Source: RGUW01 sp049421025 (GTDB taxonomy: Bacteria > Cyanobacteriota > Cyanobacteriia > PCC-6307 > Cyanobiaceae). From it: 21,009 nucleotides of DNA. The notes beneath the pieces are model-generated. The model searched no databases. It saw nothing but the letters and a program-made list of their open reading frames with translations, and had not been told where the DNA came from. Position 1 is the first letter of the stretch; each line of letters starts with the position of its first letter. The position numbers and the translations under genes were made by a program. Location: the NCBI GenBank assembly GCA_049421025.1, contig JBMSMG010000027.1, positions 1 to 21,009 on the forward strand, in the 5' to 3' direction. Shown piece by piece: positions 15,848 to 21,009 of this stretch.

Positions 15848-15918
15848 GGACGAAAGGGGGCAAAGCGGCTGGCGTTGCAGAGAGCCTAGAAAAGGGTGAC
15901 ACGCCCCATTGAGCCGCC

Positions 15919-16338
15919 ATGGCACCCCACACCGACGTCTCTGTTGCCTGGGCCCTGCTGCTGGGAGCTGGCGTCGTTGTCGCCAGCATGGTGCCGCTGG
16001 GTGCTGCACGCTCCCAGGCCGATTTCCAGATCACCGATCTGGCCGCTCCGCGGGCCATGTTCGAACGGCTGCCGGCCTGGGGCAAACGCGCGACCTGGGC
16101 CCATCAGAACAGTTTTGAGGCCTTCATTCTGTTTGCCCCTGCCGTGCTGCTGGCCCTGCTGAGCGGGGCCTCTGGAGCGGTGGTGAGCACAGCAGCACTG
16201 GCCTGGCCGGCGCTGCGCCTGGCCTACATCGCCGCCTATGTAGCCAATCTGCCGCCCTTGCGCAGCCTGTGCTGGGCTGGGGCCATGGTCTGCACGGGCG
16301 TGCTCTATGTGGAGGGACTCAAGGCTCTGATGGGCTGA
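15919..16338 (+). CDS. MAPEG-family membrane protein
   Basis: A 139-residue protein with four hydrophobic segments (residues about 8-26, 69-88, 89-109 and 117-135). The motif WAHQNSFEAFILFAPAVL after the first loop and RLAYIAAYVANLPPLRSLCW later are characteristic of MAPEG proteins, the family of membrane-associated glutathione and eicosanoid enzymes. Bacterial members are usually of unknown function; glutathione-linked chemistry is possible but not shown by the sequence. The ATG at 15919 lacks a Shine-Dalgarno. Its 3' end faces the DprA-like gene, with an inverted repeat in the 54-bp gap. Confidence 0.85.
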   Translation: MAPHTDVSVAWALLLGAGVVVASMVPLGAARSQADFQITDLAAPRAMFERLPAWGKRATWAHQNSFEAFILFAPAVLLALLSGASGAVVSTAALAWPALRLAYIAAYVANLPPLRSLCWAGAMVCTGVLYVEGLKALMG

Positions 16339-16344
16339 TCAGCG

Positions 16345-16374
16345 ACCAGTGCACCAGAGAACACGTGCACCGGT
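16345..16374. terminator. Inverted repeat between convergent MAPEG and DprA-like genes
   Basis: ACCAGTGCAC (16345-16354) and GTGCACCGGT (16365-16374) pair over ten positions with one mismatch around a ten-base loop. It sits in the 54-bp gap between two convergent stop codons, the expected place for a bidirectional terminator. No T-run follows either arm, so the call is tentative. Confidence 0.4.
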
Positions 16375-16392
16375 GCGTCAAAGCAGATCAAG

Positions 16393-16908
16393 TCAGTCAA
16401 AGAACATCAGACTGACCACCTTGCCCATGTCCTCCGCCACACGGCAGCTGGCCAGCAGGGTCTCGCTGTCGTGGAAGGCGTAGCAGATCAGCTGATCGCA
16501 GCGGCTGATGATGTCCTGGTTGCAGAGGCTGCTGGCCATCGGCAGGGGCAGCTCATCGTGCTCGGGCTTCTCAACCAGATGCAGCACCCGCTCGAGCTGC
16601 TCACGCGACTCACCAGGTTGCCGCTCAAGGCTCTGTGGCAACAGCACAGTGAGCCGTGCTGGATCGACTTCGAGAACACCACGAATCACCGCCGAATTGA
16701 CGCCCTGTGCACCTGAGGTGATCAGGTTGTTGCCCTCCTGGGCCAGCGAGCGGGCCACCAGCTCCACCAGATGCACCGAGACCACGGGCACGTGGCGACT
16801 GCCCAAAATCGCAATGCGACGTTTGCCGCGGTCCTGGAGCATCGCCAGCTCCTGGGCAAGGGTGTCGATCCGGTCCAACGCCGGAAAATCAAGGGACCGG
16901 GTCACCAC
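16393..16908 (-). CDS. DprA/LOG-like Rossmann-fold protein (cyanobacterial 'DNA recombination-mediator protein A' type)
   Basis: A 171-residue protein with a single Rossmann-like domain: RIAILGSRHVPVVSVHLVE (about residues 30-48), GNNLITSGAQGVNSAVIRG (about 58-76) and LTVLLPQSLERQPGES (about 86-101), then a C-terminal part with QLICYAFHDSETLLASC. The GS.....SGAQG pattern is shared by DprA and LOG-type proteins. It has neither the SAM domain nor the winged helix of full DprA, and it lacks the PGGxGTxxE motif of cytokinin-activating LOG enzymes, so neither activity should be assumed. Two adjacent GTG codons (16908, 16905) are the only usable starts before an upstream stop at 16935. It follows the P-loop/DRTGG gene by 51 bp on the same strand and is probably co-transcribed with it. 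Confidence 0.7.
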   Translation of the reverse strand: MVTRSLDFPALDRIDTLAQELAMLQDRGKRRIAILGSRHVPVVSVHLVELVARSLAQEGNNLITSGAQGVNSAVIRGVLEVDPARLTVLLPQSLERQPGESREQLERVLHLVEKPEHDELPLPMASSLCNQDIISRCDQLICYAFHDSETLLASCRVAEDMGKVVSLMFFD

Positions 16909-16959
16909 TGCCGCGCAGCCTGCATTTCGAAACTAGCAGCGCTGAGCAGCCGCCACGCC

Positions 16960-18069
16960 TCAGACCGGGGCCGCAACGCGCAGGCGCTCAAACAGCGGCG
17001 CAAAGCTGCAGTGCTCTTCCACCAGGCGAATCGCATAGGTGGCTTTGACACCTTCATGCAGGCGCACATGACCAAAAGCCTGCTCAATCACCTCAACTGT
17101 GGTGAGGGTGTCGTGCTCAACCCGCAGCAATGGCACATCGAGCTCTTCGGCCCGATTGATCAACTGGGGCAGCGGCTCACCCACGCCGGTGAGGATCAGA
17201 CACTGGGTCGAGGCCTCAAGCGCGGCCAGCTGAATGTCGGTGCGATCGGCACCGGTCACCACAGCCATGTTGCGCCGCTTGCGGAAGAACTCCATGGCCG
17301 CATTGACGTTCATGGCACCGATCGAAAGGGTCTCAACCAGCAGATCGAGCCGGTCCTGGCAGCACAGCACGCGGGCATCGAGACGGCCCACGAGCTCTTC
17401 GACAGTGACGCTGCGCAGCAGCGGACTACGGGGCAACACCCCAAACAGGGGAATGTCATAGGCCGCCAACGCCCGCCCAATCTCAGCCTGCAAGGCAGCG
17501 ACGGCATCGGGCTGAACGCCATTGAGCACGACCCCGGCCAGCAGGGGGCCGAGCTGAGCCTTGGCCGCCAGCAGCGGTTCGATGCTGCGGGCATCGCTCC
17601 AGGGATGCACCAGCAACACCGGGGCTTCGAGGCCCTTGGCCAGCTGCACCAGGCTCAAGCCATAGAGCAACCCCTCGGCCAGGGTGCCAGCCGCCTCGAG
17701 CACCACCATGGCGTCTGCCGGCAACGCCTCCAGCTGAGAGCGCACCTCAGCGATGGCCCCATTAGGGCTGCTCGTAACCGGTCCCAAGGCCAAGCGCTCT
17801 TGAGCTGAGGCCGCCGACAGCACATGCCGCGAAGCGAGCAGCTGCGGCGCAGGCAGCTGCAAGGTGGCGCCGATGAACTGCACGTCGTCATCGAGCAAGC
17901 CGGACACCCCGCCTGTGATCGATTCGACACTGGTGGCCAGGGGCTTGCCGTAATGCACCGCCGCCCCAGCTGCCATCAGCTGACGAATCAACCCGAGCAC
18001 AACGGCTGATTTGCCGCCGAAAGCTTCACAGGAACCGATCAGGAGTGTGGTCGGGAGGGTTGACACCAT
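16960..18069 (-). CDS. P-loop/DRTGG-domain protein of the phosphotransacetylase N-terminal type
   Basis: A 369-residue protein. The N-terminal half is a dethiobiotin-synthetase-like P-loop domain: nucleotide-binding loop GSCEAFGGKS at residues 12-21, VVLEAAGTLAEGLLYGL near 120-137, LLVHPW near 155, then GVVLNGV near 185. The C-terminal half is a DRTGG domain, seen at SVTVEELVGRLDA and VVTGADRTDIQLAAL. This is the regulatory N-terminal part found on long phosphotransacetylases, without the catalytic Pta domain, so acetyl transfer is not expected. The function of the stand-alone protein is unknown. ATG 18069 has AGGA nine bases upstream; GTG 18072 is the alternative. It sits between the conserved hypothetical gene (35 bp upstream) and the DprA-like gene. 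Confidence 0.8.
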   Translation of the reverse strand: MVSTLPTTLLIGSCEAFGGKSAVVLGLIRQLMAAGAAVHYGKPLATSVESITGGVSGLLDDDVQFIGATLQLPAPQLLASRHVLSAASAQERLALGPVTSSPNGAIAEVRSQLEALPADAMVVLEAAGTLAEGLLYGLSLVQLAKGLEAPVLLVHPWSDARSIEPLLAAKAQLGPLLAGVVLNGVQPDAVAALQAEIGRALAAYDIPLFGVLPRSPLLRSVTVEELVGRLDARVLCCQDRLDLLVETLSIGAMNVNAAMEFFRKRRNMAVVTGADRTDIQLAALEASTQCLILTGVGEPLPQLINRAEELDVPLLRVEHDTLTTVEVIEQAFGHVRLHEGVKATYAIRLVEEHCSFAPLFERLRVAAPV

Positions 18070-18104
18070 CACACGTGGTCCTGATTGGACAGTTGGCGGT
18101 CAAT

Positions 18105-18503
18105 TTAGGGCGCTGCAGCAGGCTCCACACCCAAAATCAACCAACTCCAAAACGCATCGGGCAAATCGATGTCGCCGTGTTGCTCTGAGAGCTCAAGCAA
18201 CCAAGTCAGCAAGCGATGGGCCGGCAGCTCAAAGTTGTATTCAACATGCGGCAACTGCGCGAAGCGCAGCTGGCAACTGAGCTGCTCCAAAGGCGCCAGC
18301 CCGCCACCCCAAACCATCGAAAAAGCCCGGCACTCACCGCCAAGCAAGGGCCTGCTGCCGCTGATCTCACCGCGCTGCAGACGCGCCAGTGCCTGCTCCA
18401 GCCGAGCCAGATCGGTCTCCTTGCAATAAGGAGCAAACAGCGGCACAAGTGCCGATGGGGCAACTGCGGAGGACGAAATCGGCTTGGTGCTGATCTGTTC
18501 CAT
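18105..18503 (-). CDS. Conserved hypothetical protein (cyanobacterial type)
   Basis: A 132-residue soluble protein whose family I do not recognise by name. After a variable N-terminus (MEQISTKPISSSAVAPSA) comes a helical, charged region ETDLARLEQALARLQRGE, then a strand-rich part with AFSMVWGGG and PHVEYNFELP, and an end LPDAFWSWLILG. There is no signal peptide or membrane segment. ATG 18503 gives a natural length; ATG 18539 would add twelve residues and overlap the divergent SDR start. It is the first gene of a likely three-gene minus-strand unit with the P-loop/DRTGG and DprA-like genes. The two flanking genes give no direct hint at function. Confidence 0.7.
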   Translation of the reverse strand: MEQISTKPISSSAVAPSALVPLFAPYCKETDLARLEQALARLQRGEISGSRPLLGGECRAFSMVWGGGLAPLEQLSCQLRFAQLPHVEYNFELPAHRLLTWLLELSEQHGDIDLPDAFWSWLILGVEPAAAP

Positions 18504-18537
18504 GCTGACGCGAGCAGCGACCCCTGCGCCACCCCCC

Positions 18538-19272
18538 ATGGACAACCCGCAACCCACCGGAGCGATCACCGTCGCGATCACCGGAGCCAGCGGCACCCTC
18601 GGCCAGGCGCTGCTGCGCTGCTGGCATCGCCGCGGTGCGCAGCTGATTGCGATCAGCCACAGCCCCACGCCGCTGAACTTGCACGCGCCCGATGGCTCAG
18701 CCATCGCTCTGCAGCATGTGCAATGGCAGTGCGGCCAGGAAAAGGCTCTGCTGGCGCAGCTGAGCCAGGTCGATGTGCTGGTGCTCAACCATGGCATCAA
18801 CCTTCAGCAGGAGCGCAGCCAAGGTGCGACCGCTGCCAGCCTTGAAGTCAATGCCCTGAGCAGCTGGCGCCTGTTGGAAGGGTTCTGCGAGCTGGTCGCC
18901 AAACGTTCAGCAAGCGAACGGGCGGCGCGCCCGCCCAGCGAGGTCTGGATCAACACCTCAGAAGCCGAGATCGAGCCGGCGTTCAGCCCGCTCTATGAGA
19001 TCAGCAAGCGCCTGCTCGGTCAGCTGCTGAGCCTGCGCAGCCTTGATCTAGCCCGGCAGGTGCGACTGCGCAGGCTGGTGCTGGGTCCGTTTCGCTCGGC
19101 GCTCAACCCGTTCGGGCTGATGCCCGTCGCGTTTGTGGCGCAGCAGGTCATGCTGCAAGCCCAGCTGGGCTGCAACCTGATCATCGTGACGCCCAACCCG
19201 CTGGTGTACGTGCTGATGCCACTGGCGACGTTGACGCGCTGGCTGTACAACAGCGCGCTGACCAAAAGCTGA
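18538..19272 (+). CDS. Short-chain dehydrogenase/reductase (SDR) family protein
   Basis: A 244-residue oxidoreductase with a Rossmann NAD(P)-binding motif TGASGTLG at residues 15-22. Other SDR elements are LVLNHGIN, where the usual NAG reads NHG, the Ser140 strand INTSEAE, and the catalytic pair Tyr153 and Lys157 in YEISK. The C-terminus has a hydrophobic stretch (IIVTPNPLVYVLMPLATLTRWL) that suggests membrane association, unusual for a classical SDR. The substrate is unknown. ATG 18538 begins MDNPQPTGA; ATG 18502 is possible and would place its start codon across that of the divergent conserved hypothetical gene. No ribosome binding site decides between them. Confidence 0.82.
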   Translation: MDNPQPTGAITVAITGASGTLGQALLRCWHRRGAQLIAISHSPTPLNLHAPDGSAIALQHVQWQCGQEKALLAQLSQVDVLVLNHGINLQQERSQGATAASLEVNALSSWRLLEGFCELVAKRSASERAARPPSEVWINTSEAEIEPAFSPLYEISKRLLGQLLSLRSLDLARQVRLRRLVLGPFRSALNPFGLMPVAFVAQQVMLQAQLGCNLIIVTPNPLVYVLMPLATLTRWLYNSALTKS

Positions 19273-19278
19273 GGTTTG

Positions 19279-19298
19279 AGGCTTGGGGGCTCAAGCCT
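19279..19298. terminator. Perfect 7-bp hairpin between convergent SDR and map genes
   Basis: AGGCTTG (19279-19285) and CAAGCCT (19292-19298) form a perfect stem with the six-base loop GGGGCT. It lies seven bases after the SDR stop and seven before the map stop, the right place for a shared terminator. No T-tract follows on either strand. Confidence 0.5.
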
Positions 19299-19304
19299 GA
19301 AGGC

Positions 19305-20168
19305 TCAGAAATCGCGATCTGTGAGGATCTCGCAGCCGTCGCTGGTCACCGCGATGGTGTGCTCCCACTGGGCCGACAGGCTCCCATCAACGGTGACCAC
19401 AGTCCAGCGGTCCTTGAGGGTGCGGCAGGCCTTGCTGCCGGCGTTAAGAATCGGCTCGACCGCCAGGGTCATGCCGGCCCGCAGCTTCATGTTGGGGAGG
19501 TCCTTGGTGCGGTAGTTGAACACCGAGGGCTCTTCATGCAGATTGCGGCCCACCCCGTGGCCGGTGAAGTCCTCGACGACCGCAAAGCCATGGGCTTCGA
19601 CGTGGTCTTGAACGGCGCCAGCCAAATCAAGCAGGGTGCTGCCGGCTTTGACCGTCGCCAGGCCCTTCATCAACGATTCCTGGGCCACGCGCGAGAGGGT
19701 GCGGGCCTGCTCGGGGACCCCCTCGCCGACGCAAATGGTCACGCAGCTGTCGCCCACATAGCCATCAAAGGTGGCACCGGTGTCGATCTTGACTAGATCG
19801 CCAGCTTTGATCACCCGTTTGTGGCTGGGAATGCCATGCACCACCTCGTTGTTGATCGAGGCGCAGATGCTGGCCGGGAAACCGTGATAACCCATAAAGG
19901 TGGGCACCGCGCCCATCTCGCGAATGCGCTTTTCGGCATGGGCATCGAGGTCGCCGGTGGTCATGCCTGGGGCGGCCATGTCAATGATTTCGCGCAACAC
20001 GGTGGCGACGATGCGGCTGGCCTGGCGCATCGTTTCAATTTCACGGGCCGTCTTGATCTCAACGCCCCGGCGCGATTTCTGAATGCGTGGGCCGGTCTCG
20101 ACCACGGCCGATGGGCGTGGGGCACCTGCAGATCGGGTGCTGGCGAGCAGATCCGCAAACAGATTCAT
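19305..20168 (-). CDS. map: Methionine aminopeptidase, type I
   Basis: A 287-residue cytoplasmic metallopeptidase that removes the initiator methionine from nascent proteins. The five metal ligands are present: Asp129 (KIDTGA), Asp140 (YVGDSC), His204 (TGHGVG), Glu238 (AVEPI) and Glu269 (QWEHT). The substrate-side histidine lies in MGYHGFPASICASINNEVV, followed by HGIP. About 40 residues precede the catalytic domain, which starts near VEIKTAREIETMRQA; this N-terminal extension (MNLFADLLASTRSAGAPRP) has no zinc-finger cysteines. ATG 20168 was chosen because the frame upstream shows no family similarity and runs into the divergent gene. It is convergent with the SDR gene and divergent from the PepSY-associated gene across 85 bp. 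Confidence 0.95.
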   Translation of the reverse strand: MNLFADLLASTRSAGAPRPSAVVETGPRIQKSRRGVEIKTAREIETMRQASRIVATVLREIIDMAAPGMTTGDLDAHAEKRIREMGAVPTFMGYHGFPASICASINNEVVHGIPSHKRVIKAGDLVKIDTGATFDGYVGDSCVTICVGEGVPEQARTLSRVAQESLMKGLATVKAGSTLLDLAGAVQDHVEAHGFAVVEDFTGHGVGRNLHEEPSVFNYRTKDLPNMKLRAGMTLAVEPILNAGSKACRTLKDRWTVVTVDGSLSAQWEHTIAVTSDGCEILTDRDF

Positions 20169-20253
20169 GCCGAACAACCAACCAACCTGACCAGCACGCA
20201 AGCTAACAACGCTGCTGCCCTGATGCTGCAACCCTCTGCAGGCAACCGCCGCC

Positions 20254-20601
20254 GTGCCGCAAGACATCTCTAACGCCAGCAAAGCCGCACCGCCGCCCCT
20301 GAGGCGGCGCCTTAGGCAGCTGCACGGGGCCCTGGCGCCAGTGGTGGTGCTGCCACTGCTGCTGACCGTGAGCACCGGCCTTGGTTACAGGCTGCTGCGC
20401 GACTGGGGCGGCCTGGGCCGTGATCAAGCCCATGCGCTGATGGTCTTGCACGAGGGCGAATGGCTGCAGCAATGGTTCGGGCCCAACGGCGAAACGCTGT
20501 ATGTGCTGCTCAATGGCCTGGGCCTGCTGTGGATGGTGATCAGCGGCGCCGGCATGCTGCTCGAGCGCTGGCGCCGCTCTACGGGGAAAGCGGCACCCTG
20601 A
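20254..20601 (+). CDS. Small PepSY-associated-type membrane protein
   Basis: A 115-residue protein with two hydrophobic segments. The first, LHGALAPVVVLPLLLTVSTG (about residues 23-42), follows a basic stretch RRRLRQ; the second, LYVLLNGLGLLWMVISGAGM (about 82-101), is followed by the basic LLERWRR. The 'lHg....lpl..t..tG' and 'GLGLLWMVISG' patterns resemble PepSY-associated transmembrane proteins, which are small and of unclear function. The start GTG 20254 is the only usable one in this frame; no ribosome binding site is obvious. The next gene, rplS, starts 41 bp downstream, so it may be co-transcribed with it. Confidence 0.65.
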   Translation: MPQDISNASKAAPPPLRRRLRQLHGALAPVVVLPLLLTVSTGLGYRLLRDWGGLGRDQAHALMVLHEGEWLQQWFGPNGETLYVLLNGLGLLWMVISGAGMLLERWRRSTGKAAP

Positions 20602-20610
20602 GCCGGTACA

Positions 20611-20626
20611 CTGGTCGTTTGGCCAG
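20611..20626 (+). promoter_or_regulatory. Small hairpin in the rplS leader
   Basis: CTGGTC (20611-20616) pairs with GGCCAG (20621-20626), including one G-T pair, around the tetraloop GTTT. It lies 17-32 bases before the rplS ATG, directly ahead of the purine-rich GGGGG that probably serves as the ribosome binding site. It could be a leader structure of a ribosomal-protein gene or a processing site; the role is inferred from position only. Confidence 0.3.
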
Positions 20627-20642
20627 CGATTCGGGGGCATCC

Positions 20643-21009
20643 ATGGCAGAGAACACGGACATCAGCGATCAGACAGCAGACGTGACCAACGAAGAGACCA
20701 CCAGCGCAGCCACCGAAGCCGCCGCTGAAGCCACCACTGAGACCCCCACCGCCACGGCCGTAGCGGAGAAGCCCGCTGCCGCCAAAGCAGCCCGCGCCAC
20801 CACCGGCAAGCTCAGTGCTCAGGAGCTGATCAAGGCTTTCGAGGCCGAACAGCTCAAAAGCGAGCTGCCCGAGATCTACGTGGGCGACACCGTCAAGGTG
20901 GGCGTGCGCATTCGCGAGGGCAACAAAGAGCGCGTGCAGCCTTACGAGGGTGTCGTGATCGCCAAGCGCCACGGCGGCCTCAACGAGACCATCACCGTGC
21001 GCCGCATCT
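20643..21009 (+). CDS. rplS: 50S ribosomal protein L19 (3' end outside window)
   Basis: The first 122 residues of L19, at the 30S-50S interface. The core begins near residue 57 with KLSAQELIKAFEAEQLKSEL and continues IYVGDTVKVGVRIREGNKER, QPYEGVVIAKRHGG and ETITVRR, the standard L19 sequence. Ahead of it is an extension of about 55 residues made almost entirely of Ala, Thr, Glu and Asp, then Lys/Ala-rich (EKPAAAKAARATTG), which is absent from E. coli L19 (115 residues in all). Such extensions occur in picocyanobacterial L19. ATG 20643 is preceded by a GGGGG purine run. The frame is open to the last base. Confidence 0.95.
   Translation, partial: MAENTDISDQTADVTNEETTSAATEAAAEATTETPTATAVAEKPAAAKAARATTGKLSAQELIKAFEAEQLKSELPEIYVGDTVKVGVRIREGNKERVQPYEGVVIAKRHGGLNETITVRRI

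Noticed and set aside
16393..16908. Functional DprA (natural transformation) assignment
   Set aside because: Only a Rossmann-type domain is present at 171 residues; the SAM and winged-helix parts of DprA are missing, so the competence role is not claimed.
16771..17808. Open frame of 345 codons on the plus strand across the P-loop/DRTGG gene
   Set aside because: It spans two convincing minus-strand genes, has a composition typical of an antisense frame and no family motif.
19821..20273. 150-codon frame on the plus strand over the map N-terminal region
   Set aside because: It is antisense to methionine aminopeptidase, whose five metal ligands are intact; no motif of its own.
20605..20642. A tRNA gene or sigma-70 promoter ahead of rplS
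   Set aside because: There is no cloverleaf or T-loop consensus. A TACACT at 20607 resembles a -10 box but has no -35 partner, and it runs into the hairpin.
1..21009. CRISPR array, insertion sequence, prophage or toxin-antitoxin/defence system
   Set aside because: No spaced direct repeats, transposase, integrase, phage structural or nuclease/toxin motif could be found on either strand.

Overview
The window looks like chromosomal DNA of a GC-rich picocyanobacterium of the Synechococcus/Cyanobium type. The support is the C-terminus of glutamate-1-semialdehyde aminotransferase (C5 tetrapyrrole pathway), a Nif11-domain protein, an OprB-type porin of cyanobacterial style, the cyanobacterial pairing of a phosphotransacetylase-like P-loop/DRTGG protein with a DprA-like Rossmann protein, an acidic N-terminal extension on ribosomal protein L19, and at least four copies of the HIP1 octamer GCGATCGC. 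This is inference from the sequence alone; the species is not determined.

Layout. Positions 1-4922 (+) hold the end of hemL, then a tightly packed five-gene branched-chain/hydrophobic amino-acid-type ABC transporter (lipoprotein binding protein, two permeases, two ATPases). The binding-protein start codon overlaps the hemL stop, and most junctions overlap or nearly touch. A small Nif11-type gene (-) abuts the last ATPase gene tail to tail. Positions 5308-10994 carry a membrane-energetics and ion-handling block: a type II NADH dehydrogenase (+), a two-pore-helix-type K+ channel (-) whose 3' end overlaps the dehydrogenase by 122 bp, an OprB-family porin (+), a ClC chloride/proton antiporter (+) and an alpha/beta hydrolase (+) overlapping the ClC stop. 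An HdeD/DUF308 membrane protein (+) follows, with its stop codon directly abutting that of a 1249-residue 5-oxoprolinase/hydantoinase A-B fusion (-). The fusion in turn overlaps the end of yajQ (-).

Positions 15356-21009 look like housekeeping chromosome: yajQ (-), a MAPEG-family membrane protein (+), a minus-strand group of three (small conserved hypothetical, P-loop/DRTGG protein, DprA-like protein), a divergent short-chain dehydrogenase (+), methionine aminopeptidase map (-), a small PepSY-associated membrane protein (+) and the start of rplS (+), cut by the window end.

The window is very gene-dense: no gap between genes exceeds about 116 bp, so there is no stretch over 300 bases without a gene. 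I saw no tRNA, rRNA, CRISPR array, insertion sequence or phage gene. Shine-Dalgarno sequences are weak or absent for most genes, so several starts are uncertain and are flagged. I see no convincing new defence or mobile system. The most unusual things are local: a 7-bp tandem repeat spanning a stop/start junction in the transporter operon, the long convergent overlap between the NADH dehydrogenase and the K+ channel, and an orphan Nif11 protein lacking a peptide core.
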